The notes under the pieces were generated by a model. It was not told the origin of the DNA. It did not search any database and was given only the letters and a program-made list of their open reading frames with translations. The translations under genes were made by a program, and so were the position numbers. This document shows positions 32,138 through 43,451 of a stretch of DNA of 64,000 nucleotides, in pieces. Source of the stretch: Heterocephalus glaber. Its lineage: Eukaryota; Chordata; Mammalia; Rodentia; Bathyergidae. Within the stretch, counting starts at the first letter, position 1; each line of letters begins with the position of its first letter. The stretch is taken from positions 35,675,111-35,739,110 of the forward strand of contig NW_004624734.1 in assembly GCF_000247695.1 (NCBI RefSeq), in the 5' to 3' direction.

Positions 32138-33159
32138 AAAAACTACACCTGCCTCACAGATGAGCTGAGCTGGCAGAATTGGTTGTCCAGTAATAACAGC
32201 ACAGAAAACCACCCCAGTTTCAGTCTGAATGAATTTCTCCCTGGTCCCTCCCTGCCCAGGGCCCTGTGCCATCTCTTTAGGCGAGTTCCTCAGAAGTGAT
32301 GATGTGCCATATCTGTCCACAAAAGGTTAACCTTCAGGCTGTCATGAGGTGATCCCTTAACTGGAGCCCAGACTCCTATTTACTGCCATACATTTCTTTG
32401 CTTTGACAATTGTGTCTGAGTACTTTAACGCCTGGCTGACCCTGCTGCAGGTTGTTGGACTATGTTTTGAAAAGTGACTTTGGTGTTTATGGTGGTAATT
32501 GGCACAGCACCAGGGCTGGCCACACAGCAGTGAGATGGACTGGAGTAATTTGAACTGAGCGACTGATTCAGTTTTTGTAGCTTCCTGCTTCTCCTGACAA
32601 AACTAGCATACAGTCAAGTGCTCCAGGAAGACAGAGCCAGGGCCTTGTGTGTTAGGTATGCATGGTATGTGGAGGCTCCTGTTTCTCCTATGGGTGTTCC
32701 AAGGGCTCATGGGGGGAAAAGCTCCGATGCAGAGTTGGCCTGTGACTTTCCTTTGGATTCAGTATCTACCAAGTTAACCAGAGATAAGCCCTTCTGGGAA
32801 TTCATGTAAACAAAGACCACCCAGGTGGAATAAGCAGGGTGCATTACGCAGGGCCTGACCCAGCAGAGGAGTCATCCAATCTTATTTGCTTTTGACAGAC
32901 GCTCAAAAAGGGGCAGGGAAGTAGGAAAGTTTCATAGTGAGGAAAAAAGGAAAGGGTTTCACCTGTGCTCTGATTGGAGGCCTTTTGGCATGGGGAAGCT
33001 GGTGGCAGGCTAACTAGAAGCAGGGCACCCTGCATGATTGGTTTGGAAAGCACATTTGGCTTTCTCTGATTGGTCCTGAGCTGGAAGGAGGGGCAAAAGT
33101 TGGGGAAGATGCCAATGACTGACCAAGTCAGACTGTTTTTTTAGGGAAGTTGTTTGCTT
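32138..33159. other. no gene seen
   Basis: Unique sequence. Short ORFs at 32618-32809 (+) and 32844-33053 (-) without motifs. Confidence 0.4.
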
Positions 33160-33174
33160 AGAATTTGTAGGTCA

Positions 33175-33264
33175 GGGCCAGGGATTTAGCTCAGTGGTTC
33201 CGCCGCCTGCCTCGCAAGCACAAGGACCCAAGTTTGATACCTGGTACCAAAAAAAAAAAAAAAA
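33175..33264 (+). mobile_element. young ID-type SINE with 15-bp TSD
   Basis: Full ID unit 'gggccagggatttagctcag...gttccgccgcctgcctcgc' through 'ggtacc' and a 17-A tail. Direct repeats 'agaatttgtaggtca' (33160-33174) and 'agaatttgtaagtca' (33265-33279). Low divergence and a long tail mark it as the most recent SINE family in the window. Confidence 0.97.
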
Positions 33265-33279
33265 AGAATTTGTAAGTCA

Positions 33280-34763
33280 AAGTTCGATTTTCATATATGG
33301 TCTAGTTCCTGTATACTCACTTTTGAGAGAGACAATCATGAATCCTACTCAGCCTGGGATAGATAACTGTTACTCAGTAAAAATTTATTTTACAGATATT
33401 CATCATAGTGGCCAATACTTTTGCAAAATAAAATCAACATAAAACACAAAAACAAGGCTAGACATGGCCAGAAGGCTCAATTCTATAGAATTAAGAAAAT
33501 TAAGGTTCACTACATTGTGCATAAAATCCTAAAGGAACAAAGGTATTGGAAAAGTTTATAAATGTTATGCAAAATGACAGACTTGGTTCAAAACCCAGAC
33601 ATACCATGTGATTACAGGGACAAGCAGAGGTCAGTTGAATGGTCTTCCTGGTGCTTAATTCTTACGTAAGATGTGCTGAGATATCCATCATATGGTACAG
33701 GCAGCACAATGCCCTCCCTGAGATTTCTGAAAACTTTCAAGAGACGTGAAAGCTTCCACTGGTTCTGAGCCCTTGTTCCCCCGGAATTATTCAAATTCTG
33801 GAATATTGACTCACCATCCCCTACACTTTGCCACGTCAGCACAGTTGTAGAGACTCAGCCCTTAATTTTAACAAAAACTCACCTCAGCCTTTGCATGGAG
33901 CATGGAGGGATTTGCATTCAGTCAAGCAGTCTTAAAAATAAGTATTAGCTCTCTCAATCTCTAGTCATTGGGCATTTTTTCCAGTTCTGGACCATGGTCT
34001 TCCCCCATGCTCTCAGACACTTCATTTTATTTCTTCCCTTTCTCTTCCTTCCTACCTCCATCTCTAGAGGAAAAATAGATTCTACCTATAATAGTTGCAT
34101 AATATAAAGCAACCAGTTCATCTCTCTCCAGTCCCGACTGGACTAGAGAGAACCACTCTTCTTCTGAACAAGTCCGAGGACTCTGCTAAAGCTTTAAAGC
34201 ATCTAGTACAGGGCTGCGGACGTAGCTCTGTGGAGTGCTTCTGGGGTTCCTGGTTACAGCCCCAGCTTACTCTGTAAGCGCCCCAGTTACACTTGCTCAG
34301 GAAGGAACCTCTTTTCTTCTGAGGCCCTGCTGGGTGAGTGGGGGAGGGACTGGGTGTGGGCGGGGTTTTTTCCCCTGGTAACCTGGGGTTGTTTGGAGAT
34401 TACAGGCAGGCAGGGTACATAAGACTCCTAGCACACGCCTGGCACTGTGATTGTACTTGTCATTTTATCAAACAGTCTTAAAAGGGTGCTCCTCCAGGGC
34501 TTCTAAGTTCTCAAGCTTTATTAGATGTCACCTCCCCAGATGACTCCTTCATTTCTGGTTTCTGTGCAGCTTTTTTTCTCCCATCTCTTCTGAAAGACTA
34601 GAACTTTTCACCTCTGCCTTTCACCAGATCATCTCAATTAGTGTTGCTTTTGTACTATTTATTGGAGAAGACCTTAATTTTAAAATCTCAATATTAAATT
34701 TTAATTCATCAGCTCTGAAAGGCCCAAAAAAGTTAATGCTTTTAAATTTTACTGTCTGATCCT
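33280..34763. other. 1.5 kb without a gene
   Basis: Unique sequence with a doubtful ID-like scrap at 34208-34268 ('cagggctgcggacgtagctctgtgg'). No coding evidence. Confidence 0.4.
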
Positions 34764-34822
34764 TTCCCCACTTTCTGTAGTATTGAACCTAGGCCCTTCA
34801 CACTGAGCTACATTCCCAAGCC
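34764..34822 (-). mobile_element. ID-type SINE fragment
   Basis: 'ctgtagtattgaacctaggcccttcacactgagctacattcccaagcc'. Confidence 0.75.
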
Positions 34823-34840
34823 TTTTTTAGCTTAGATTTT

Positions 34841-34984
34841 GAGCCCAGTGTGGTGGTGCACACCTATAATCCCAGCACTTGGTAGGCTGAGGTAGGATGA
34901 TCATAAGTTCAAGGCCAGCCTGGGGTACATAGGGACTTAAAGCCCAGCCTGGATGACATAATGAGACCCTGGTTATGTCTCTGG
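34841..34984 (+). mobile_element. B1 SINE with internal duplication
   Basis: 'gagcccagtgtggtggtgcac...aaggccagcctggggtacatagg...agcccagcctggatgacataatgagaccctgg'. Confidence 0.93.
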
Positions 34985-35039
34985 TCTTGAAGACAGTAGA
35001 TGTCTGGTCTAGAAGAAATAAAGATAGGTAGAAAGGAGA

Positions 35040-35173
35040 AAAGGTCTCACTATGTAGTTCAGGCTGACTTTGAACTCATTATGTAGCCCAGGCCAGTTCT
35101 AAACTCACGGTGATCCTCCTGCCTCAGGCTCCTGAGTGCTAGGATTACAGGCATGCGCCACCATGCCCAGCTG
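35040..35173 (-). mobile_element. B1 SINE with internal duplication
   Basis: 'ggtctcactatgtagttcaggctgactttgaactcattatgtagcccaggccagttc...gccaccatgcccagctg'. With the forward B1 at 34841 it forms an inverted B1 pair about 55 bp apart. Confidence 0.95.
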
Positions 35174-35587
35174 AAAATTATAATTTTAAAATTATACTTT
35201 TTAAGAAAAACTGCAGCTTCAGGACACAAAAGTTACTCAAGCTTTTTTTCCCTTCCAGGAAAAATTCTGAAGGGCCTTAAGGATAATAAGTCTGTAAATT
35301 GGGTTTGGGGCCAGTGCGTTTCCTTTGTAAGTTGTGTTCTCTCCTACCAAATCCCACCCTCAGGAAGCCCACTATTAAGAAGTAGATCTCAGCTTCCAAC
35401 ACATGTAAATGGTCTGTACTTTTACAAAGCCCTTCAAGTGGGCAAACCCAATAGACACTAGAGTAGACATCCTTGAAAATCCATTTTAGGGTTACTCCCA
35501 AGTCCCCATAAATATGTTCAGTTCAAGCTCTCAATGTGCCTCTTTCCCTCTGGAGGGGCCACACTATTTCTTTAAGTGTGTACTTTT
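35174..35587. other. no gene seen
   Basis: Unique sequence. ORFs on both strands (35153-35461 +, 35277-35501 -) without motifs. Confidence 0.35.
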
Positions 35588-35603
35588 AAATTTTATGCCT
35601 CTT

Positions 35604-37094
35604 TGACAGGGGGGTATCACAATCCCCAACTTGAAACTATACTACAAAGCCACTGTGATAAAAACAGCATGGTACTGGCAAAGAAACAGACCCAAGGATC
35701 AGTGGAATAGATTAGAAGATATAGAAACAACTCCAGACATATTCAGCCACCTCATCTTTGACAAAGGAGACAAACATCCTCACTGGAGGAAAGATAACCT
35801 CTTTAATAAATGGTTTTGGGAAAACTGGATTTCAACCTGCCAAAGATTAAAACTAGACCCTTATCTTTCACCATGCACTAAACTAAAATTCAAGTGGATT
35901 AAAGATCTAAATATTAAAATAGAAACACTAAACTTGCTGGAAGATGAGTTAGGTAGCACTCTCACAGACATTGGCATAGGAAAGGACTTTATGAACAAAA
36001 CCTCAGTAGCACAGGAACTAGCACAAAGAATCAACAGCTAGGATCTCATCTTATTAAAAAGCTTCTGCACTGCAAGCGAAAACACCAACAGAGCTAAGAG
36101 ACAACCTACAATGTGGGAAAAAATTTTCAGCAACTGTACCTCAGACAAAGGACTACTATCGAGAATATATAAAGAACTTAAAAAAAATCAGTCCCCCAAA
36201 TACAAAGACCCAATTCAAAAATGCGCATCTGAAATGAACAGACATTTCTCAGACAAAGAAGTAAAAGCAGCAAATAAACTTATGAGAAAATCTTCATCAT
36301 CACTGGTCATTCGAGAGATGCAGATGAAAACAGCACTGAGATTCCACCTCATCCCAGATAGAATGGCTGCTATCAAGAAATCAACCAATAATAAATGCTG
36401 GAGGGGCTGTGGGGGGAAAGGAACCCTTCTCCATTGCTGGTGGGAATGCAGACTGGTGCAACCACTGTGGAAATCAATATGGAGATAGCTCAAAGAACTA
36501 GGATTAAAGGTTCTATTTGACCCAGCTATTCCTCTGCTAGGTATCTTCCCAAAAGAATTAAAAGAATCATACCACAGCAATATATGCACACCCATGTTTA
36601 TAGCAGCACAGTTTGTAATACCTAAAGCTTGGAAACAGCCCAAGTGCCCATCCACTGGAGCCTGGATAAAGAANNNNNNNNNNNNNNNNNNNNNNNNNNN
36701 NNNNNNNNNNNNNNNNNNNNNNNNNNNNNNNNNNNNNNNNNNNNNNNNNNNNNNNNNNNNNNNNNNNNNNNNNNGAAACTAAAAGTGTAAATAAGGATCA
36801 AAATGTATAATTGATAATGTGAAATAGGAAGAAAAGGTCTAAAGGAGTAGGGGAAGTGGGCAGGGTAGGGGAAAGGAAAGAAGGGAAAAGAAAAAAATAT
36901 AAGAAAAGGGAAAAATGGAAACAAAGTCTTTGTAAATAGGGAAAGGTGGAGGGGTGAAGAGAGGGCAGGAAGATGGGGAGAAAATAAGAATCAAGATACA
37001 TCATGTAAAGGTACAAGATCCCAATGATGAATGTAACTGTATTGTATACCTAAAATGTACCAATAAACTTAATGGAGAAAAAGATTCACATAAA
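35604..37094 (+). mobile_element. 5'-truncated L1 insertion with 16-bp TSD, containing an assembly gap
   Basis: Direct repeats 'aaattttatgcctctt' (35588-35603 and 37095-37110) flank the 3' part of ORF2 and a purine-rich 3' UTR ending in an A-rich tail. ORF2 stays open over 35631-36041 (the C-terminal region: 'KATVIKTAWYW', 'NIKIETLNLLE') and stops at a TAG where a related copy (39109-39423, minus strand) has Trp. It opens again at 36111-36488, including the Cys-rich segment (C-X3-C/H-X4-C type). Non-autonomous: the 5' half is absent. Confidence 0.93.
36674..36774. other. assembly gap (101 N)
   Basis: A run of N inside the L1, spanning the end of ORF2 and the start of the 3' UTR. The true gap size is unknown. 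Confidence 1.
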
Positions 37095-37110
37095 AAATTT
37101 TATGCCTCTT

Positions 37111-37944
37111 ACTGATATATCCTGAAAATTCATTTTCTGTGATGTCAACAAGCCTGCAACCTACACAGTTGGTGGAGTGAGTCAAAATTCCTCATCTCCA
37201 CTTTGTGGACCTGCTTGGTCCCTGTCTGGTGACAGTCTTAGGTAGAAGGCTGATGGGGAGTCCTGTCAGCAAACATTTGTGTGAGGGATGTAGGGGCCAC
37301 CAAGGAGAAACTCTAGGAGAGAGGGAAACTGACAGCCACAAGTTGCTGTTCTTGACCAACCCTTTGATTTCTGTATGGAGTGGTTTGGTGACAGTTGGTG
37401 TCTACCCCTTGGATTGTTCTCCTCCTGTGGCCTGTAGTCACACCGTAATCACATGGGATAGGACAGGGGGCTTGAGTGGTGGAAAGCGGATGCAGGCACA
37501 GCCATACAAAATTTCTGTGCAAATTCTTCCGGCTTCAGTGGGTGGAGTCTCAGGAGGCTCAGTGAGGTGCCCAGTAGAGAGGGCCCCAGGCGACTTCAGT
37601 GGGCAGTCGTCATGCCCTGAGTATTAAACCTTCAGGGAATAGCAGCAGCGGTTGTCTTCCAGAAGGAGATACCACCATGAGCTCAAGACATCAGCAACAG
37701 ACATGGTGGGCACCGCAATGGTAATAAAAAGCTCAGCACCAGACAGGACCAGAAAAGTGAGAGCAGAGGAGAAAGAATTTGGTTGGAAATCCAAGGCAAG
37801 TATAAAGCTCAGTAATAAAGAAGATTTGCTAGTGAACATGCCTGATTGAACTCTGAAGACCTGCAGAAATGTCTGAGGGGAATGGTGAAAGCACCCAGGA
37901 TTTTTCGGATAGAAGCTAAAGCCGTAGTTCCTTCAAGGTGCTGA
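37111..37944. other. no gene recognised
   Basis: Unique sequence with a 140-codon ORF at 37205-37627 (+) and a 65-codon ORF at 37652-37849 (+) rich in Lys and Ser. No domain, no codon-level support. Possible unrecognised old LTR ('gagtattaaaccttcaggg' near 37618). Confidence 0.3.
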
Positions 37945-38128
37945 GTGGTTGACATCAATTATCATTTAATTCTCATAACAATCCCAGAGATAAGTAATAA
38001 TAGCCTCATTTTACCAGTGAGAAAGGAAGAAGCCAGAGAGGCAAATAATTTACAAGGGGTCACACAGCTGTGAAGCTCTAAGCTTTTAAAATTCTAAAGT
38101 CAGTGATCTAGCACTAAACCAGTAGTGC
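37945..38128 (+). mobile_element. MIR SINE
   Basis: 'tcatttaattctcataacaatccc...cctcattttaccagtgagaaagg...ggtcacacagctgtgaagc' is nearly full-length MIR. Confidence 0.8.
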
Positions 38129-38139
38129 CTCCAAAGAGG

Positions 38140-38256
38140 ACCAGAATTCATTCACCAAAGATCTATGGCATGTCCACGATATTCCAGACATGGTTCTAGA
38201 TACTCCCTATATAGCAGTGAACAAAAAAAATAAAACCCCTGCTCATGTTAGGCTTC
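38140..38256 (+). mobile_element. ancient dispersed repeat, interrupted by an L1
   Basis: 'cattcaccaaagatctatggcatgtcc...ccagacatggttctagatac...agtgaacaaaa' resembles the common 'tgccaggcactgttctag' repeat (probably L2-related). It is interrupted at 38256 by the minus-strand L1. Confidence 0.4.
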
Positions 38257-38272
38257 AAGACTGGATATTATT

Positions 38273-39552
38273 TTTAATAAATTTTATTTTATTCTATCCC
38301 AGCCCCTCCCATAAGCCCCCTCCCCTCCCTATGTACTAAAGCTCTGTTCCCACTTTTCCTTCTATTTTTACTTTTTTCTTGTTCTTTCCTTCCTTTCTCC
38401 CTCCCTCCTCCCTTGTTCCCCTTCCCCTTTGAACACTTTCTTCCCATTTCCCAACATCCATTATACATTTCAGTCCTTATTTCCACATTCAGTTTCTCAC
38501 ACCTGAGAAACAGTGTAGTATTTAAACATATGTGTCCAATTTATTTCACCTAAGAGTATGGTCTCAAGGTCCATCCATTTAGCTATAAATGTCTAAAGCT
38601 CATCCTTCTTTATGGCAGAGTAGTACTCCATTGTATAAAAAAAACCCATTTCTTTATCCATTCATCAGTTGATGGGCCTTTGGGCTGTTTCCAAGATTTA
38701 GCTATTGTAAACTGTGCTGCTATGAACATGGGTGTGCATATATTACTGTGATGCTTTTAATTCTTTAGGGAAGATACCAAGAAGAGGTATAGCTGCATCA
38801 AATAGAATCTCTAGTTTTAGTTCTTTGAGAAATACTCACACTGATTTTCACAGTGGTTGCACTAGTCTACATTCCCACTAGCAGTAGAGCAAGAGTCCTT
38901 TCTCTCCACATCCCCTCCAACATTTGTTATTGGTTGATTTCTTGATAGTAGCCATTCTTTCTGCAGTGAGATGGAATCTCAGTGTTGTTTTAATTTCCAT
39001 CTCTCAAATGACCGGTGATGTTGAACATCTTTTCATATATTTGTCATTTCTAATTCTTCATCTGAGAAGTGTCTTTTTATTTCAGATACCCATTTTTGCA
39101 ATGGGTCTTTAAATTTGGGGGAGTCTGATTTTTTGGAGTTCTTTATATATTATAGATAATAGTCCTTTATCTGAATAGCTGGTAAAAAGTTTTTCCCACT
39201 CTGTGGGTTGTCTCTTCACACTGTTGGTGGTTTCTGTTGCTGTGCAATAGCTTTTTAATAAGATGAGGTCCCAGTTGTTGATTCTTTGTAGTATTTCCCA
39301 TGTAGTCTGGCTTTTGTTCATGAAGTCTTTGCCTACTCCTATGTCCTTGAGCATTCTACCTATTCTCTCTTCCAGCAGATTTAGTGTTTCTGTTTTAATA
39401 TTTAGATTTTTGATCCATTTCAATTTTAGGTTAGCTCCTGGTGAAAGATATGGGTCTAGTTTTTATCTTCAGCATGTGGAAAGCCAGTTTTTCTAGCATC
39501 ATTTATTAAAGAAGCTATCTTTCTTCCAGTGAAGGTGTTTGGCTCCTTTGCC
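38273..39552 (-). mobile_element. 5'-truncated L1 insertion with 16-bp TSD
   Basis: Direct repeats 'aagactggatattatt' (38257-38272 and 39553-39568). Inside are a T-rich tail complement, a pyrimidine-rich 3' UTR complement, and then ORF2 3' sequence in reverse. A minus-strand ORF at 39109-39423 is the ORF2 remnant ('NIKTETLNLLEERIG'). It faces the L1 at 35604-37094 in inverted orientation. Confidence 0.95.
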
Positions 39553-39568
39553 AAGACTGGATATTATT

Positions 39569-40065
39569 AAAATTGTAGCCCTTATGTTGTTTCCAGGCAA
39601 GTCTGACCTTGGACACATGGGTTACATAAAGACACTTGAATTATTCTGAAGCTTGAGATAACTTGGGATCCTGGTACATCCATTACTCAGCTGTGCTCAG
39701 GGCCAGCTGCCAAAGTCTCCTCCACCACTTGTCTGTACATAATCTGTTCCATTACACTGATTTAGGAGAAAAATGTAGTTCACTTAACTTCTGTTCCCAA
39801 AGAATGAGAGGAACTTGTGTTGGAGAGCAGTTAAGGACAGGAGAACCAGAATGCCTTACCCAAGGACAGAAATAGAGGACACAATGCTTCTGACGATTGC
39901 TGATGCCTAGGCAAGATGGGTTGCATTTAGAAACAGCATCTACACATATAGCTTATACACAATCAAGCTCTCATCCACAGCCCTTTGAACAGATGGGATA
40001 CCAAGATAGGCAGGTCAAAAGCATTGTGAATACATTTATACAACTGATGCTGTAAGAATGAGCAC
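39569..40065. other. no gene seen
   Basis: Unique sequence, one 70-codon ORF (39663-39875 +) without motifs. Confidence 0.4.
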
Positions 40066-40218
40066 TGGGCCTGGTGTGGTTACACATGCCTATAATCCCA
40101 GCACTGGGGAGACTGAGGTAGGATTGCCACAAGTTTGAAGCCAGCCTGGACTACATAGTGAGGTCAAGGCTAGCCTGAACTACACAGTAAGACCCTGCCT
40201 GACAAACAAACAAACAAA
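40066..40218 (+). mobile_element. B1 SINE with internal duplication
   Basis: 'gggcctggtgtggttacacatgcc...cagcctggactacatagtgagg...ctagcctgaactacacag' and a (CAAA)n tail. Confidence 0.95.
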
Positions 40219-40275
40219 ATGAATATTGACAAAGTGAACTGGTGAGAGTCAAACATAACCCCATTGGCAGAAGCT

Positions 40276-40413
40276 TTTTCTTTTCTTTTGAGGCAGGGTC
40301 TCACTATGTAGTTCAGGCTGGGTTTGAACTCACTATGTAGCCCAGGCTGGCCCCCAAGTCACAGCGATCCTCCTGAGTCTAGGATCACAGGCATGCACAA
40401 CCATGCCTGGCGC
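40276..40413 (-). mobile_element. B1 SINE with internal duplication
   Basis: 'ttgaggcagggtctcactatgtagttcaggctggg...ctcactatgtagcccaggctgg...aaccatgcctggc'. Possible 7-bp TSD 'agaagct'. It forms an inverted pair with the B1 at 40066. Confidence 0.95.
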
Positions 40414-40511
40414 TAGAAGCTCTCTATACCTCAGTGAAGGAGGTGCAGGGTGCATGGGATCATGATATGACTCCCATTTACCTAAGTCTCTGACAGGGAA
40501 GTATAACATCA

Positions 40512-40707
40512 AGGTTAAGAGAAGGAACTCTGGATAAGAACTTGAGCTTGAATCCCTATTGCACTCTTACTAGCCGTGGGATCTTGCTTAAGTGATTTAA
40601 TGTCTCTCTGCCTCACTTTCCTCATCTATAAAGTGGAGATGATAGTAATAAAAGCTACCCCATAGAATTACTGTAAGACTTAGCAAAATCTAAGTGTTAC
40701 TTGTTAT
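40512..40707 (+). mobile_element. MIR SINE
   Basis: 'gaactctggataagaacttgagcttgaatccc...gtgggatcttgcttaagtgatttaatgtctctctgcctcactttcctcatctataaag' is an unusually complete MIR. Confidence 0.88.
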
Positions 40708-41160
40708 TAATGGAGGAAGAGTCCTTGGATCATAGGCCATAGTTGTTATAATAGTCTGTGTTTACCAAATATTATTTCACTTTTCCTCTTTCAGGGCAGA
40801 AAAGAAGATGATATATCAACGGTTTATTTCATTTATGACTAGGTTTTAGCAGGTTGGGTCTTGGTGGTGAAAGTAATAGAAGCCACTCACAGTCTTTGAT
40901 CTTATAAACATCCTATGATTTTCTTCCCCTGATATAGCAGCAGCCCTGGAAACCACATGAAGAGATGGCAACAATCCCAGATGGTGAAACTTCCTTTAAC
41001 CTGGGTTCCTAAGAGATTATATGGAGGAGAGCCCTCTGCCCCCACCTACCCTTATCTACATCGGACACGTTTCTTGAGCAAGAATAAATGTTAACCATAT
41101 TGAGCCACTGTGATTTAGAGGTTCATTGTTACCTTGCCTATCCTAATGTAGTCATGGACT
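40708..41160. other. no gene; possible old LTR tail near 41080-41150
   Basis: 'gcaagaataaatgttaaccatattgagccactgtgatttagaggttc' resembles the 3' end of an old LTR or MER element. The rest is unassigned. Confidence 0.35.
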
Positions 41161-41240
41161 CATGTCAGTCAATAGCAGGTACTTCTCCCTAGCACAGTGG
41201 ATCTTCATTTCCAAAATGACTTGGGTCTTCAATGCCTTAA

Positions 41241-41609
41241 GTGCCGGGTGGTCTGCTGGCGAAGCCCATCCGACCTCCGATGCTGCTTGACAAAGTTCCA
41301 GCTGGGGAAAAGATGGGTGGAACACATCGTACCCTCATGTTTTATTTTTTTCATGCCATAATGTTTATAATTGTTACTCTGGTCACAGGAGTCATTGTGT
41401 TTGTGACTAACAACAAACTCTCCATGAGGCAAATTGGCAATGATGCATTGAAATCTGATCTGGCTCAAAAGTCCCAAATTCCAGTTTCTCTTAGTTCTAT
41501 TACCTCATCTACTTCTAAAGAAACCTCTCCTGAAACTCCCTCTGTTTTCCCACTAACTATAACTCCCTCTCTTATTGCTGACGTTCCTTTTACTAAAGGG
41601 GTCTTATAA
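41241..41609 (+). CDS. hypothetical small membrane protein, LTR-adjacent
   Basis: 122-codon ORF of unknown identity. It has a short basic N-terminus, one strong hydrophobic span (about residues 33-56, rich in F, I, V), and then a Ser/Thr/Pro-rich tail (about residues 80-122). This is the layout of a single-pass membrane protein or of a retroviral envelope transmembrane end. An LTR-like block follows at about 41850-42300, which favours a degenerate endogenous retrovirus remnant over a host gene. No start-context or splice evidence is decisive. An antisense ORF (41229-41477) is a shadow. Confidence 0.25.
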   Translation: MPGGLLAKPIRPPMLLDKVPAGEKMGGTHRTLMFYFFHAIMFIIVTLVTGVIVFVTNNKLSMRQIGNDALKSDLAQKSQIPVSLSSITSSTSKETSPETPSVFPLTITPSLIADVPFTKGVL

Positions 41610-41849
41610 AGAAATTAGAAGGACAGACCTTAGATGTAAGTAATAGTGGGAAATGAGAAATGGAGAGAAAGTTAAGACAGGCAAATACATTAAGGGGGCA
41701 AGTTATTCAATACTTCTCACAGTGCTGAAAATATCTCCTGCTCATGGACTATGAACCCGAATGACACTTAGGTAAGACAAATAGAGGTATAGGAAAGTAG
41801 AGAGCTAATAGCAAACTATATTAACCATTGTGCAGTTTCTCAAGGGCTA

Positions 41850-42300
41850 GCTGGTGACCACAAATTTGACATTTAATTAATTAAATCTTGCTTGTACCCC
41901 CACTGATACAGAGATTTTGATTAAGTTACATTTTGTTCTGCTTAGGTATGGGAAAATAAGGGGACAATTGTAATTTTTAAGAAATGTATTCATGATGTTC
42001 ATTGAAATGAATCAGCTTAGAAAAAATATACTGTTTAGCAAAAATAACCTTTACCTCACTAGATATTGCTAAGGTAACCAAAAATGTAAACATATTCTGC
42101 CCAATGCCTCTTAGCTATTGCTTAAAGATATAAAAATAAATCAGACCCTGAGACTTGTCAGAGGGAACCTGAACATTGCTTGTGAAGGTTCTTTTCTCAT
42201 CGCTGGCCCAGGACCTCTCCCCTTCCTACCCTACATCGACTGCAGCTGGTCTGCGGCAGTCTGCTCAAGTCCTGGGGTGAGACATTTCTCCAATTAAACC
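41850..42300 (+). mobile_element. LTR-like block (ERV, unassigned)
   Basis: Contains 'agatataaaaataaatcagaccctgag' (TATA-like) followed by a GC-richer R/U5-like stretch with 'ctacatcgactgcagctgg' and 'gtcctggggtgagac'. Ordered like U3-R-U5 of a retroviral LTR in + orientation. Boundaries are approximate, and no primer-binding site was found downstream. Confidence 0.45.
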
Positions 42301-42696
42301 CCTAAACTTCTTAAGAACTACAGATGCCTTTTAGACTAAAAGCAACTCATATTTTAATAGGAAAGTTAAGGTATGTTCCCTACCTTCTCAAGCAGGCTCT
42401 AGGTAGAAAGTGTTTCCACTGTTTTTCTAAATGCCATATTTATTCAATCTACTATACCCTGAATCATCAAGTTTCCTTCTGTCTTGCCAGTCTGTCTAGT
42501 TCATGGCTCTACCCTCCATGAAGTATAAAGTCTATTTAAAATATTAATGTTTCTCTTTTCTAGGATTTTACTGCACTTGCAGCTAAAACAAGTATACAAG
42601 AACTTGTTTTGGGAACCATAGTTTTATCACTCCAGAGATTTTAATGGCAAAGGCTTTCTTTTAGTTCCCCACAGAGATAAGGCTTCAAATAGATGC
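42301..42696. other. no gene seen
   Basis: AT-rich sequence with a 65-codon ORF (42324-42521 +). Could be part of the ERV remnant. Confidence 0.3.
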
Positions 42697-42797
42697 CCTA
42701 CAAATATTTGTTTGTTTGTTTGTTTGAGATAGAGTCTCACTGTGTAGATCAGGCTGGTCCTGAACTGGTGATCCTCTCAAGCCACTATGCCTGGTTA
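42697..42797 (-). mobile_element. B1 SINE, internally deleted
   Basis: (GTTT)n tail, 'gagatagagtctcactgtgtagatcaggctggtcctgaactggtgatcc', then a jump to 'ccactatgcctgg'. Confidence 0.87.
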
Positions 42798-42810
42798 TTC
42801 CTATAGATAT

Positions 42811-43303
42811 TTGATAAGGAAATAATGTACAACATGACAGGCCTTCGTCTGTTCCCGCCACACCCCCATGTTTTTGCCAGGAACTATAAGATGTCTTATT
42901 AAAGCTACCTACCTGCACTGCAAATGTAACAGTTCAAGCAATGTGACTGTTCCAGCGTCCTAACTGCAAATTTAACTGTGCAAGCTGCAAGATGTTCATA
43001 CCAGATGTTTCAAGACATTCTGTTAACTCTATCCTTCTGCTTCTGTAAACATGCTTGCCCAGCACATGAATCCAACCCCCCTATCCCATAGATCTCTATA
43101 TAAGGTTGCTTCCATTTCTGTTTGGGACTCAGACTTTGGAGTCTGAACCCCTCTGGACCCACCAGTGTAATAAAAGTTTCCCTCCATCTCTCTGAGTGTC
43201 ACTTGGTTTTTTTCTGGAGACCTTCAGATAGCTCTAACACTTGGGTCCAACACTGAGCTGTAACTCTGGGCAGTAACACTGAGCTGTCACACTTTGCTGT
43301 AAC
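42811..43303 (+). mobile_element. ERV1-like LTR (related to 5290-5750)
   Basis: Begins TG; contains 'tctatataagg' (TATA), 'tttgggactcag', the 'taataaaagtttccctcc' polyadenylation region, and a U5-like end with 'taacacttggg' and repeats of 'cactgagctgt'. It shares the order and wording of landmarks with the LTR at 5290-5750. No coding internal region follows. Confidence 0.7.
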
Positions 43304-43451
43304 GTATTTACTGAATTAAATTTCTAAGCAACATATCTAAATCCAGGCTTGCCACATTCCTGACCCCTTCTTTCCAAATAGGTCTCTGAGTAAAGTAAGG
43401 TAGCTGGAAACACTCTCTGTCAACCTCTTGTGTGAAAAAATTAAGGCATTT

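Noticed and set aside
33175..33264. tRNA-like sequence with A and B boxes
   Set aside because: It is an ID-type SINE with poly(A) and a TSD, not a tRNA gene. The same applies to the other ID copies.
36674..36774. Run of N
   Set aside because: Assembly gap, not biology. ORFs drawn through it are meaningless.
37205..37627. 140-codon plus-strand ORF
   Set aside because: No domain, signal or conserved start context; an antisense ORF covers the same DNA. Kept only as unassigned sequence.
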